A stretch of DNA of 64,000 nucleotides from Diabrotica undecimpunctata (lineage: Eukaryota; Arthropoda; Insecta; Coleoptera; Chrysomelidae): assembly GCF_040954645.1 (NCBI RefSeq), contig NC_092806.1, positions 128,734,952 through 128,798,951 on the forward strand. Reading direction: 5' to 3'. Below the pieces are notes generated by a model. It searched no databases. It was given only the letters and a program-made list of their open reading frames with translations, and was not told where the DNA came from. A program made the translations under genes and the position numbers. Positions 1-11,363 of this stretch are shown one piece after another. Numbering within the stretch: position 1 is the first letter of the stretch; the number at the start of each line of letters is the position of its first letter.

Positions 1-20
1 GCAAAATGAAATATTACTAT

Positions 21-180
21 ATTATCGAGGGCCAAAAGTACCTGAAAACTTCTATAATGTTTATTTTAATTAGTTACAGGGGTGAAAAAAAAGGGACAAT
101 TAAGTGTATTTTTAATTTTAAATATCTAATTAAAAAGAAACTTTTTGGTTATTCTAAGGGACTTTTGGCCCTCGGTAATA
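21..180. repeat. Small palindromic MITE-like repeat
   Basis: The two ends are inverted copies of one another: ATTATCGAGGGCCAAAAGT at 21-39 faces its complement at 162-180. The similarity continues weakly inward to a shared TTTTAATTAG near the centre. The ~160-bp size and hairpin shape fit a miniature inverted-repeat element. Short open frames in it look random. No target duplication could be fixed. Confidence 0.5.
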
Positions 181-1237
181 ATGTATTCTTTTATTCTGCG
201 TTTAAATTTTTTAAAAACATTTATTAGTTTTCTCAGGATCCAAAAAAAAATGAATGCATTTAAAAAGTATTGGCCCGAAATTTTGCGCCTAATCATTGCG
301 CCTACGCTCTTAACCATTTGAGTCATGTATTATCAAAGTGAAAGGTTACTGTTCTTTGCTTTTAGAAGCATTGTGTCGAAATCTCTATTTTTTTTTAACT
401 TTTCATAACTTCTGGGACTTCAATTTCTTCTAGCAATTTTATTTGTGTCAATAAAACCCAGTTATCGGCGTAGCCAAATTTTGTTGATATTGTTGTCCTT
501 TTAATGTCGATTTAAACGCTAAAAAGGAGTGGTGTAAGTACCTAACCGTGTGACAGTTCATTTTTAAATTTTCTGAGGATGCTTATTACTCCATAATTAT
601 TTGCAATACTAGTGAGTAAGAGTTTATAAATAATTCCTTTTAGGGAGACTGTGTTGAAAGTTGCTGACAGATATATGAAAGCAGCTAAACTCTGTTTTAT
701 TTAAAAACCGGCTTCTAAGTAAGTACAGAGATATAAGACCTGGTTGGTTTAACCTTGATTTGGTCTTAAACCGGCTTGTTTGATTGGAATAGCTATACGT
801 ACAAGTGAATCTAAACTTTTAGCTGAATTATAAAAATCTACAAGTAGCTTCAGAAAACGCCGAAACGTCACCACCATTTTTAAGAACTTATTGCCAATAA
901 TTTTAAATTAATTTTGTAGAACGTACTTCACTAATTAAATTATTATATTTTTCACAAAAGAAGATCAGCTATGTGAACACCTTTATTAGTCTTAATGTGT
1001 ATAAATAATTACTTACTGTGAAAAATTAAAACTATCTGTAACATAATAAAGAATCGTAATTGACGTTGATAAGTGTTTTCGAAAAAAATACGTGCGTGCA
1101 TAGTTAGTACTTGTAATTATACGAGAGTTTTATTTAATTAACAGGGAATATAATAATAGTTATATGGACTAATAAGTGTAGTAATGTTCCTCCTTTGCAT
1201 TTTTATTAGTAACTATAAAGTAGAGTAAAAGATATAT

Positions 1238-1240
<3 letters not shown>
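181..1240. other. AT-rich stretch, nothing recognised
   Basis: No coding similarity, tandem repeat or RNA gene was seen. Short open frames here are AT-rich and lack recognisable motifs. Confidence 0.5.

Positions 1241-1313
<73 letters not shown>
1241..1313. repeat. (AT)n microsatellite
   Basis: About 36 uninterrupted AT dinucleotides directly abut the left end of the mariner-like element. A matching (AT)n tract abuts its right end. Confidence 0.97.
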
Positions 1314-1316
<3 letters not shown>

Positions 1317-1777
1317 TGTTCCAACGAAAATTTGACGTTCCCAGAATCTCAGAAACCAAGAGTTTCTTCATAATTAAAAAAAACGCGTCAATTTGTATTG
1401 GGTGGGAGACGAATTTTCATGCAAATTTCATGCCCTCAAATATAACCCCTACTGCCTTGCATTAAACCTCAGTGTTTTTAAATAGCAAGTGTGGTCGAGT
1501 GGCGCATCAATTGGAAGCTATTTTTTTTTAAATCCGTAAACTAATTTTTCGAAACCAAATTGAGATTTATTCTTTAATCTGTGCCTTCTAAGAATTGCAA
1601 GGCAAAACAGACGTTGATAAAGATGTTATTAGAGACATTAGGAATCTAAAATTGCATTCCCCAACATATTATTTCCTTAACTAAACAAAAATCCTTAGCG
1701 AATTGATTTCTAGTACTCATAAAGAGTATGCCGGAATAAAAGGAAAAAGACAGTTAAGATTTTATTTCACGTATAGT

Positions 1778-1846
1778 GCGTCTGTATATCCACTTATACG
1801 TATTTCACCCTAATAGGGATCATCAGAGATGGATATTCACAGACGC
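1778..1846 (-). ncRNA. Type-I hammerhead ribozyme motif (locus 1, minus)
   Basis: On the minus strand the core CUGAUGA (1820-1826) is followed by a CCCU/AGGG stem II with an AUU loop, then GAAA (1803-1806), then UACGUAUA with the expected cleavage after position 1795. Stem I is strong: GCGUCUGU pairs with ACAGACGC and AUAUCC with GGAUAU around a small internal loop. The first stem II pair is U-U rather than G-C, so this subfamily may be less active than the one at 57 kb. Confidence 0.7.
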
Positions 1847-2201
1847 TCTGAACGTGAAAATAAATCTTTCCTGTCTTGGGAAGCAACTCTAACATTGCTT
1901 CGTATGGACGCAAATAGCGACATCTGATAATAAATCCGTAAACTAATTTTTCAAAACCAAATTCAGATTTATGCAATTTTAACATCTAATTAATTTTAAT
2001 TCTAATTTTAATAACATCTTTATCAACGTCTGTTTTGTCCTGCAATTCTTAGAAGGCACAGATTAAAGCATAAATCTGAATTTGGTTTCAAAAAATTAGT
2101 TTACGGATTCATTATCAGATATATCAGTCGCTATTTGCGTTTATACGAAGCCATGTTAGAGTGGCTTCCCAAAACAGGAAAGATTTATTTTCACGTTCAG
2201 A

Positions 2202-2270
2202 GCGTCTGTAAATATCTGTTTCTGATGATCCCTATTAGGGTGAAATACGTGTAAGCGGATATACAGACGC
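2202..2270 (+). ncRNA. Type-I hammerhead ribozyme motif (locus 1, plus)
   Basis: Plus-strand partner of the motif at 1778-1846. CUGAUGA lies at 2222-2228, the CCCU-AUU-AGGG stem II follows, GAAA is at 2242-2245, and UACGUGUA brings the predicted cleavage after 2253. Outer stem I GCGUCUGU (2202-2209) pairs with ACAGACGC (2263-2270), and AUAUC pairs with GAUAU. Stem III and inner stem I are eroded compared with the 57-kb copies. Confidence 0.65.
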
Positions 2271-2359
2271 ACTGTGCGTGAAATCAAATCTTAACTGTCT
2301 TTTTCCTGTTATTTTTTTTTCTCTACACGACACTTTTTTTTTTAATTTATGGAATAACT

Positions 2360-2917
2360 TTGAAGATAATTTTGGATTTAACTAATTTATTGGTTCGAAT
2401 AGAGAAAGCACGTACAAACTTCAATAAAATGAGAAAGATACTTTGTGCAAGAGAACTAAAATTGGACTTGAGAGTTAGGCTGGCAAGGTGTTATATTTTC
2501 TCGAATCTGCTTTATGGGATAGAAGCATGGACACTTAACGCGTCGACTGCTAAAAAGTTGGAAGTATTTGAAATGTGGGTGTATAGAAGAATCCTAAAGA
2601 TATCATACACCGAGCATGTAACAAACAACGAAGTCATGAGAAGAATCAACAAAAGAATGGAAGTATTGGAAACCATCAAGACACGAAAGCTGTAATACCT
2701 GGGGCATGTTATGCATAATGAGAGATACAACCTACTTCAATTGATTATACAAGGGAAAATCCAGGGCAAGAGAAGTGTAGGAAGAAGAAGAATCTCATGG
2801 TTGCGTAACTTGAGGGAATGGTACGGATTCACATCAATTGAACTATTCAGAGCAGCAGCATCTAAGATCAGAATAGCCATGATAATTGCCAACCTCCGTC
2901 GCGGAGATGGCACGTGA
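2360..2917 (+). pseudogene. LINE ORF2 C-terminus (thumb and tail)
   Basis: Reads as the C-terminal part of a non-LTR retrotransposon polymerase: a segment with LLYGIEAWTL and VYRRILKISY, then YLGHVMHNERY and a basic GRRRISWLRNLREW tail, ending in RIAMIIANLRRG. One in-frame TAA at 2693-2695 splits it into two open pieces in the same frame. The 3' end runs into a short AAGAAGAA tail. The same family occurs at 25023-26110 and 48529-49233, both on the minus strand. It is 5'-truncated, as is usual for LINE insertions. Confidence 0.85.
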
Positions 2918-2944
2918 AAAAGAAGAATTTATTGTGACCTCCTG

Positions 2945-3830
2945 TGACCTCCACACACTAATCCACACTTCGTAGATTTGCAAATACCTCCGGTGTCAAT
3001 AATCGGCATTCTGACACAATTCTTTGTCGCAACTTTGCAAGATCTGCAGGCAGAGTGCCACTCTATTTTTCTGCTAATCCAACGTCCTAAAAAACGTTGA
3101 TTCAAAAATTGTGTTACGCGTATATCATAATGTGGAAGTGCCTCGTTCTGTTCATCAAAGTCAGTTCATCCTCTAAATGATGGTTTTCACATTCCAATGT
3201 GTCAGTCAGTAATCAGCGGATCAATAAAGTCTTCTAACAATTTAAATAGGCTGTTCCGTTGAAATTTCCTTCAAGAAATAATGTTCGAATAACGTGATTT
3301 CCTAAAAAATAAATAAGGATTACTCCTACTTTAATAAGTATGTTTATTACCTTCCCCATTTAATATAAAAGTGCAATCATCGGACAAACAGGTATTGTAC
3401 AATCGATGTTGGTTGTTAATTATGATTTCACTAAATTCTTCACAAAATTGAAGCCGACGATCAGGCTTCATACTAATTGATGATGTAATCGTATTTTGTA
3501 AGGGTTAAATTTATGGGATTCTATAATTCAATAAACACTAGATGCTGATACACCACATGCACGAGATAGTTGTCTGATAGACTGTCGATTATCCATTTGT
3601 AAATGACCCACTACCGCCACTTCAAATGCTTCATTTCTCACTCGACGATCTACTTTGTGCTTTGTGTTGTTAACATCACCTGTAGCGTCAAACTTATTAA
3701 TTAGTTAAGTGTTTAACGTATTGGTGACTTATGTTTTTTTTCTGGGTGGTTCCTATTAAAGATCCTTGCCATTGCATTAGCACGTATCCCATTTTTGTAG
3801 GCCTTTACACTAATCTCTCTGATTAATCAG
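2945..3830 (-). pseudogene. Mariner-like (DUF4817/DDE) transposase remnant
   Basis: Read on the minus strand with several frame changes. The order of motifs is MARIFNRNHPEKKH near the N-terminus, a helix-turn-helix stretch SIRQLSRACGVSASSVY, then RRLQFCEEF, then LSDDCTFILNGEGNKH, which corresponds to the first catalytic Asp region, and a C-terminal stretch before the stop near 2945. The family is the TA-inserting DDE transposase class common in insects; a better-preserved relative is at 40054-40977. The copy is clearly dead. It belongs to the element at 1314-4122. Confidence 0.65.
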
Positions 3831-4118
3831 TCGTTGACAAGTCTCAAATCAAAGGTAACCTGGTGTACACTGAAGAAGATAATTAGGATTCATTATATTC
3901 ATTTCATTTTTATAAAAAGAAAAAAATAAATTATCTTCAACACAGTGGCATGTTGATATCGATTTGTAAGTTGATTAAATTATTATATTGGAGGCCACTA
4001 AGAACATTTTGGTGAAATTTTATGTTTTTTGCATGAAAAATCGTCCTCCTCCCAATACAAATTGACATGTTTTCTTAAATTTTGAAGAAACTCTTGGTTT
4101 TTAAGTTTCTGTGGGGAT

Positions 4119-4122
<4 letters not shown>

Positions 4123-4177
<55 letters not shown>
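4123..4177. repeat. (AT)n microsatellite
   Basis: About 27 AT dinucleotides abut the right TIR of the mariner-like element. This tract is probably the other half of the microsatellite at 1241-1313, split by the insertion. Confidence 0.95.
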
Positions 4178-4181
<4 letters not shown>

Positions 4182-5503
4182 ATGCAGTTTTGACTCAACA
4201 GATCTAATAAAATTAAACAAAACATAAGTACATTAAAAAAGTTTGCAAATGCAGCTCAGGCGTTCTCCAGACTTATTCTAATTTCTTTGCTCATGTGTCA
4301 GTTGTCATTTAGATTATAGCTAAGGTAAGTGATACTGTGGATGGATCTTTCAAGCTGTTCTTCATAAGGTGTTAGCACTTCTGGTTTTATTAGAGTTTTA
4401 CTGACAAATTAATATTAACCCCATTAATTTTGATACCACATTAAACTTAATTTATCCAATTAAAATTAAAAACGAACTTAGAATAATTATTAAATATTGG
4501 TGATAGCAACAGTTGTTGCTGAGGGGAGACTGAAAATCACTCTCAATATCCAATACAATCTCAGAATCCTCCGTAATAAGCAACATTCATAAGAGAAAAG
4601 GTGAAATGTTGAAAACATGTTTACATTTTTTCTTTAAATTTATCAAATCCAACTACTATAATTTATTAAATAAAGTTATTGAAACGTAGGTAAGAAAAAA
4701 TTAATCATCATCCAATAAAATTATATAGGTATTTTATACATTTAACTACCTTGTTAAACAATGAAAGACGGTTTAGTAAGTAATGTTTTCCGTACAATCA
4801 TATAGGGTAATTAGTTTTTTAATTTTCTTATAATTAAAAAAAATTGCAAAAATTCAAATGAAATAAGTAATTTTTTGGTAAGGCTTCACTATATTTGTGA
4901 ATTCATTACAAAGTAGATATTTCAACGAAGAAAACCTTAGCAGGAGTAAAAAATCCACCAAGCCGTTTTTCTTAAAAAAAAAATATGTGTTTTTTCGAAA
5001 AAACACGAATATCTCAAATGTATCAAGGTATAGTTTCACTAAGTTTAATCAAAATTGAATAATTTTTGCAAAAATGAAAAATAAGAAATAAAAATATTGG
5101 AAACAGACTTTTTCTCGATAAATAGAAGATTGATTATGATAAGATTACGTTGTGTTATCTCCTTATAACTAACTCTGTAGCGCTATAGTCCGTCTATAGT
5201 TTTATCGCCGATTTGCTGTTACTTGCCCGGCGCAGAGTCTTCGCTCTGGGCTTGGCCCAGTCGGCACTCGACAGTGTGGGTCCCTCTTGCTTATTTTTTT
5301 GTCGCTTGCGCCGTTTTGTTACTATTTTTAATATTGATTAGTTTATGCATGATACATTCAAGTGTGCATGATGATGTCTTCTACTAGATACTTTTTAGGT
5401 AAACTTCTTTAAATATTCGCTAACATTTTTTGTATAGGTCTTCTGTGCCACGTCAAATCCTAATATCTCTTCCTCGAAATTTGAAAAGTAACTTTGTTAA
5501 AGG
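4178..5503. other. Unassigned AT-rich stretch
   Basis: No coding or repeat structure was recognised. A slightly GC-richer patch at 5200-5290 has no tRNA or rRNA features. Confidence 0.45.
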
Positions 5504-5975
5504 CGGGTTGACACGATCCAAGAGTACTTGGATTCCAACTTGGATAAAGTGGACTTATACAAGTACACCTGTACCAAGTTAGTTGCCACGGTTAAATGAC
5601 TTAGATGTCAAATAACCATTGTAAAGATAGCGGAAGTGATTGTGGAAGGTGTTCTAGTGGTTGCTAATATGTCCACACATCAGCTTAAAATCCAGAAAAA
5701 TAGCAACAAAAAAGAAAAAATGCCGCACTTCTAGCATCCTTATTTTTATATTCCTTTATCCATACATTTCATAATGCTTCATCAGCTTCGTATAACTATG
5801 AACTTTCAGACAATTTTCTTTTTGTGTTTCTTTCTGCTTTTCGATTTTCGATACCGATGCCATTTTAATTTTACAATACAACACTACTTGGATCCAAGGA
5901 AGTTGGCCAGCGTCCTACTTAACTTGGATAGAACCTGTTGATACAAGTGTACTTGTATCAACAGGTTCTATCCTG
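5504..5975. mobile_element. MITE-like element with AAGGCGGGTTGACACGA end
   Basis: The left end AAGGCGGGTTGACACGA resembles the end of the neighbouring transposon at 7968 (complement AGGCGGGTGGACACGA). The interior is full of short inverted words built on ACTTGGAT/ATCCAAG and ends in a 48-bp hairpin. It could be a non-autonomous relative inserted beside the element at 5983-7968. The boundaries are approximate. Confidence 0.4.
5926..5973. repeat. 48-bp near-perfect hairpin
   Basis: GGATAGAACCTGTTGATACA and three further bases (5926-5948) are followed by a 2-base spacer and then by their exact complement (5951-5973). The 23-bp stem has no mismatch, which is unusual in this decayed region. Confidence 0.9.
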
Positions 5976-6244
5976 ATGAACAGGTGACACGATTAAACTT
6001 GCTTCCAAGTGTTGCGCGTGCAATGTCCAAGCAGACTTTAACCAAGTTTACAATCCGACAAGCGAGAGCTAGCGGGTTGCGCGTAGAACAAGTTGAAAAG
6101 TGGAAGAGATTGCTCATTTCTAATGCTGTCGGCTAAGACTTCATATCGTAGTGATTAGTGCTAGATTTCTGACAGTGTTGTCAAGCATTTACATTTTTAT
6201 TTGGAGTGCCCCTATATTATAAACTATTATTTATATTTATTAAA

Positions 6245-7518
6245 ATGGCAAGTGTATTAAAGGGCAAACCTTTGGGATCTCAAGCATGAGAAATAATTTC
6301 CAATGTTTTTAAGTTTACAACCGAAGAAGCTAATGCAGATAAAGTTTTAGTTGATTTAAAAAAGGTACAAGAACGTGTAGCTCACTTAACTGGTAATTAT
6401 AATACTCATTTTGAAAATAAATTGCTTTCTTTCAGACATAAGCTTAAGATCAGTTTAACGAATAGTCATTGAAGGTCGGGTAACAGATAAAGCTTGCACG
6501 AGCAGAAATCTGTTCAATTCTCCGTCTACAAAAATGCACAGAGTTTCCAAACTAATAATGGATGTAGTTGACGAAGGCTTGTTACGTCGATTTATAATAA
6601 ACTTCCATATTCAGGAGAAAATGCTGCCGACAATTAAAAAATTGCATCAAAAAATTGTTGTAGAATTTCAGTACACCGGAAGCAGAAAAACTATTCGAAA
6701 AGAGATTCATAATTAAGGATTTCGTTGGAGAAAAACAAAAAATAATCGACATATTTTAATGGAAAAATATGAAATACGGAAATTTCTAGATTATCTTAGA
6801 AAAATTAAACAATTTCGCAGCGAAAAGCGAACATTTGTTTTTACTGAAGAGACGTTCCTGCACTCAGATTATTTAAAAGAATATAATTGGAGTGATAATA
6901 GTTCCGACGGTTTGTTGCTGCTGGAACTGAGGACGCATTCGTCAAGGATTTGTATCTGAGATGAAAATCCCAATCTAAAACTGGAAACTACAACGACGAT
7001 ATGAATTTTAAAAACTATCACAAGTGGCCTACGGAAAAACTGTTGCTAAATTTACCTTCTAACAGTTATTGTGTTGGATATAGTGCATTGTACCACAACA
7101 AACGAGAGGATAAACTTCCAACTTCGGCATATCGAAAAGCAGGTATGCAAATGTGGCTTAGAGAACGAAATATACGGTATACCGAGGATATACTTCGGAC
7201 AGATCTCTACGAATCAATTAAATTACATAAGCCTCGATTTGTTAAATATTTCACGGATTCTGTGATTAGAAGTTTTGGACACGAGGTATTAAGTCTGTCA
7301 CCGAATTATGCGATAAGTTTTTTGACAAATTTCCTGCAGAAGAATGGAAAAAAAATTGTGATATAATTATTTTGATTGAGGATAATTTTGTGACAAAAGA
7401 ACCACAATTCGATGTGGTTTTTGATCAAATAATAATCAACTTGGGTGAGGATTCTGAGGACGATCCGATTGATTGCTCGGGCAATGATCTTTCATGTGAC
7501 GAACTATGTAGCGACTAA
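6245..7518 (+). pseudogene. IS630/Tc1-like DDE transposase remnant, copy 1
   Basis: Begins MASVLKGKPLGSQA and a premature stop, then a DNA-binding stretch (KKVQERVAHLTG). After frame changes it shows FVFTEETFLHSDYLKEYNWS, equivalent to the first catalytic Asp block of the family but with Glu in place of Asp. It then has NYHKWPTEKLLLNLPSNS, the second block in a broken frame, and a long open piece at 7001-7366. An acidic tail (GEDSEDDPID) ends at about 7518. The DLNPIE-type third catalytic block is missing. Relatives are at 29990-30922 and 43227-44180. Confidence 0.65.
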
Positions 7519-7583
7519 GATTAATGACAGTAACATTCCGAAGGCACGAGGGGATATGTGGTGTTCTGAGGAGTTTCGCGGAC

Positions 7584-7619
7584 TGTGTGTGTGTGTGTGT
7601 GTGTGTGGGGGGGGGGGGG
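7584..7619. repeat. (TG)n followed by G14
   Basis: Eleven TG/GT dinucleotides run directly into a homopolymer of about 14 G. Confidence 0.95.
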
Positions 7620-7968
7620 TCTACCTCGCTTTCTATCACAAACTTGGAAAGTAGTTAGAGATTACAAAAACTTTATACCTGAAATTAACTGAACCTATTG
7701 GAAAATAACGAAATTTAAATCAAAAATTGGTCAAAACTTTTGCATCAATTGTCTAACATAATAATATGATAGGTATACAACGTATATCTACTAACGTAAT
7801 TTTCAGATCCCAACTAAATTTTTGATACGACAACTACGCATTTGTGACACCCGCGATTAAGTACCTCTCATATCTCTCTTAGAATAATTCCTTTTCTATT
7901 TTCGCGCAGCTCACCCGCCAGCTCTCGCTTGTCGGATTGTACTTGAATCGTGTCCACCCGCCTTTAGA

Positions 7969-9222
7969 ACAAAACTCATATTTTGTTACTTAGATGATCA
8001 CTATTTTAGTGAGCAGCTTGCACTGAATAACTATTAAGAATCGTTGTTGGATTACAGTTTTTCGGGTCAGGTTTCGCACCTTTTTTGTGTAAAATTATAG
8101 TGAATTGATTAGTCAGAACTATTTTATTGTTCTAATATTTCATTCCACTTATTTAAACGATGTTTTTAATATGTTCGTTCAAATTGTAGTGTTAATAAAT
8201 AATTTTATTCTCGGTATTAACATACAATTAAACGTTTACTGTTGTGTTGTAACAATTAGCGGAACGGTACAAATGTAAAGATTTTCCATCTAACCATCTT
8301 CTTAAACTACTATCTATAGAACAAAGATGACGCAATAAACATAGGGCTTGGTCTAAAAATCGTTATAACCTCGACCTTTTCAGCATTGTAGGTCGCATAT
8401 CCTTATCGACTCTTTCAAATTGTGTAGGAAAGGACGAGGTTTTCAAAAGTTCAAATCCGTTTATATAAGCTACTCGAGTCATTTAATTAGCAAAAATAAA
8501 TTGCAGTTTATTTTGTACTAAGAAACCCGATTGAAAATTAAAAAAAAATCGTAGCAGACAAGATTTTTAAATTTCCACTGTATTCGGAATTTGTAGAGTT
8601 TCAAATTATTACAAATCTATAATTTTTTCATCTAAATTTTGAATAAAATAAATTTTACTAGATTAGTCTAACTAGTCTTGTCTTGATTTTAACCATAAAA
8701 TATAAAATCTTTTCCTAATTTCTACCTTTAAATTTTCTTTTCGTCATTATTTGCAGTATCAGTATTAACTACTTGTAGTAACAGTCTTTTTATTTTTTTT
8801 TAAATAGATGTTCTGTTTTAAGTTGTTAAGCCGTATCACTCGGTCGTGATAATCTTCATCTGGGACTACATTCTGCTTGATAAGATTACATTCCAGTTAA
8901 TTTCAACCTAGATGTATAAACTTTGTTATTCCTTCGAATGTATTATATTCCGATTACCAAATCGGGTTCGGTTATTTGCATGTTATTTGTAATTATCATA
9001 TACTTTTTTTTCATTTATATTAACCTGTAGCTGTATTTTTGTTACTGTTTATTACACTGCGACAGCTTGGATTAGATCCTTTTTCTTCTTACCACAATAT
9101 TGGTTTAATCAGTATATTCTATTATTAATGGTGTCTCTTATACACACAACGGAGAATTAAAAAAAAGATTTAAAATTTAATTATTTTCTTCTATAAAGTA
9201 CACACTATAGAAAAATGATCGT
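7969..9222. other. AT-rich stretch, nothing recognised
   Basis: No gene, inverted repeat or tandem repeat of note was seen. Confidence 0.45.
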
Positions 9223-10520
9223 GTTAAAATGGATTCAGAGCAGTACATACGAACAACAGTAAAAGCTAAACTTTACGATTCTGTGATAAGAAAGCGTCTG
9301 TATCATGTTCTAAGAGTACTTGGAATTCCAGAAAAGATGACAAGACTAGTAAAAAAGACCTTAATGAAGACCGACAATAGAGTAAGAATAGAAGGAAGCC
9401 TATCAGGAAAATTTTAAGTAAGAAGGGGACTAAAGCAAGGGAATCCGCTGTCCACAATACTCTTTAATTTATTGCTGGAGGCAATAATAAGAAAGAGTGA
9501 AATACGAACAAAAAAAAAATGATTTAATGACAACAGAAGCCAGGTCCTGGCCTTTTTGGACAATGTAGTGTTAATGGCAAGAACTAAAGGGACACTGCTG
9601 ACGATTTTCAAACTCTGAAGCGAGGGCTAAACAGTATGGACTGATTAGTAATGAAGAAAAAACAAAGTATTTGAAAATGGGAGAGGCCGCATATAAAGAC
9701 ATATAATTGAAGACTACCACAAACAAGGAGGGTAAAGAGTATCACTTTAAAAAACTGACGCAGGACATTTTTAATAAGAAACCAGACCACAAAAATATAC
9801 AATTTTAAGAATTCATATAGGGTGTCTATTTCAGAGAGGAATGCATGGAGAAACAAGAAGTACCACAAACAACAGGGTAAGATTTGTTATGCAGATGGAT
9901 CCAAAACTACAGAGTGTGTGTGGGCAGGAATATACTCCAATAATTCAAGAATTAGCGAAAACTCTTTCTTGGGCAGGAACTGCACCGATTTTCAAGCGGA
10001 GGTTTATGCGATAATCCAATCTGCAAAAGGATATAATAAGAGTGCTCTTAAAAAAGACCAGATCCATATATTGTCTGACAGTCAAGAGATACTGAAGGTA
10101 ACACCAAAGTCTTCAGTTCGTAGGGCTGTAGAAGACTGAATCACAGAGAGTCATGAGAGACATTGGCAAAGCATCATAAAACAAACACACCAAAAAATCT
10201 TCATCGGTGGACCATGTAGAAAAAGAATAAAGGAACTGTTTTATATGGGCAGGAACAAACTGAGAACAGTAACAGGAATGTTGACCGAGCATGCACCACT
10301 AAGAGAATAAAATAGGCATTTTATTCCTGAATTAAATAGGCATTCACAATAGAGACCTTAACTTCAGACTATGTGATAAGGAACTACAAACTATAAAACA
10401 TACGATTGCGTATTTAAGATACACGAAGCAAAAGACCTGTACAAACTTTTACAGATTACAAAATATTCTAGACTGGGTGCAGGAAACAATAATAAACAGC
10501 AAACACAATAAGCTTTCATA
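9223..10520 (+). pseudogene. Non-LTR retrotransposon, RT plus RNase H remnant
   Basis: The first part matches RT: YDSVIRKRLYHVLRVLGIPE, then after a stop RRGLKQGNPLSTILFNLLLE and a decayed active-site stretch (VLAFLDNVVLMA where YADD is expected). From 9822 an RNase H domain follows: ICYADGSKTTECVWAGIYS (first catalytic Asp), CTDFQAEVYAIIQSAKGY (catalytic Glu) and HILSDSQEILK (catalytic Asp), then RKRIKELFYMGRNKLRTVTG. This order (RT then RNase H) fits I- or R1-type LINEs. Several stops and frameshifts make it a pseudogene. Confidence 0.8.
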
Positions 10521-10708
10521 CCTATATAGAATAAAAATTATCATATCTACTGTCCACACTATAACTTAACCTCCACCAAAAGGTTTAGTCATAGTAACGT
10601 TATAGATGTATTTGGTTGTCCTTGGTATCGATACAATTTTTCCATACCGTCAATAGAATTTATTCAAAAACAGCTCTCGTTGGTAAAGAGAATTTGAGTC
10701 GCTCAGAA

Positions 10709-10895
10709 GCAGAGTGGCCCAACTGATTTTTTTGTATAATTCAGGTAGGTAGTACAATAGGTGGCATTTTATCATATCTTTAATTTCAGAGTGGCTCAAC
10801 TAACATTTCGTTGTATACCAAGAGATGGCGCGACTTGTACAGTTAGGCTACGTAAACATTTCACATGATCTAGTTATGGAAACGTGGCCCAAGTG
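10709..10895. repeat. Left subterminal repeats GTGGCCCAA
   Basis: Variants of GTGGCCCAACTGA occur at about 10712, 10793 (GTGGCTCAACTAAC) and 10875 (GTGGCCCAAGTGACAG), the last followed by an inverted TTGGGCCA. Similar copies sit near the right end. Such spaced subterminal words commonly serve as transposase binding sites; that role is inferred. Confidence 0.65.
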
Positions 10896-11039
10896 ACAGT
10901 TGGGCCAGTGTGCAGTATGATATTTTAGACATTGTCACTCTTGCCTTGTGTGTTTGTATCAGTCTTGTCTAGCGTTAATTCGTTCTTTAAAGTACTATCA
11001 GCCTTTTATACGGTTTATGTTTGTGCAATTTTGAGCAAG

Positions 11040-11356
11040 GTGAGTAAATTATTGTATTTTAGTATAAATTAATAGTGATTGTAAATATTTCGGCTCAAAA
11101 TTTAAATTAGGATTCTAAATTTTTTAAGATTATAACCTTAAAATTATAACCTTAAAATAAAGAAAGCAGGCTAGTTTTCTACTTAGACATATTTTTATAA
11201 TATCTATGGTATGTTTATGGTTTTCTAAGCGATGTTGCCAAAAGTATAGGTTAGTCTTTAACTTAAAGACATTTGTAAAGGATTTTATTCAAAAGTTTTT
11301 TTTAAAGACATTTGATCACTTGAATTAATAATTAATAGAGAATATTTTTGTTATAG
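11040..11356 (+). other. Predicted 5'UTR intron of the transposon gene
   Basis: A strong donor, GAGCAAG|GTGAGTAAAT at 11040, and an acceptor, TTTTTGTTATAG ending at 11356, lie eight bases before the start codon at 11364. This places an untranslated first exon around 10900-11039. RNA evidence is not available. Confidence 0.6.
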
Positions 11357-11363
11357 TTTAAAA

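Larger units (their letters stand above)
1530..2309. mobile_element. Hammerhead-bearing retrozyme-like insertion, locus 1
   Basis: A 780-bp insertion made of ~400-bp units. A minus-sense arm starts at 1530 and begins its second unit at 1932 (both start aaatccgtaaac). It is joined head to head near 1980-2010 to a plus-sense arm running to 2309. Each arm carries one hammerhead motif. The flanks repeat TATTTTTTTTT (1519-1529 and 2310-2320), a possible 11-bp target duplication, though its T-richness weakens this. The same family, with the same outer end points, is found at 56298-57390. No protein is encoded. Confidence 0.75.
1314..4122 (-). mobile_element. Mariner-like DNA transposon, long TIRs, inside an (AT)n tract
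   Basis: The left end (about 1340-1430) and right end (about 3998-4115) are inverted copies. They share AACCAAGAGTTTCTTC, then GTCAATTTGTATTGGG, then TTTTCATGCAAA. A decayed minus-strand transposase of the DUF4817/DDE type lies against the right TIR. (AT)n flanks both outer ends, as expected for a TA-targeting element that inserted into a microsatellite. A hammerhead repeat (1530-2309) and a LINE 3' end (about 2340-2920) are later insertions between the TIRs. The exact outermost bases are blurred by the AT repeats. Confidence 0.75.
5983..7968 (+). mobile_element. DDE transposon with matching ends
   Basis: The right end read on the minus strand (7968 to about 7895) gives a GGACACGATTCAAG stretch, then ACAATCCGACAAGCGAGAGC, then GGCGGG and GCGCG. 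The left end at 5983-6105 carries the same words in the same order, with about 45 extra bases between GATTAAACTTG and AAGTTTACAATCCG. Between them lies a transposase pseudogene (6245-7518). The element appears dead. The exact target duplication is unclear; TTA occurs at the right border. Confidence 0.6.

Noticed and set aside
7445..7654. 69-codon frame running through the TG/G repeat
   Set aside because: It overlaps the transposase tail in another frame and contains translated simple repeat.
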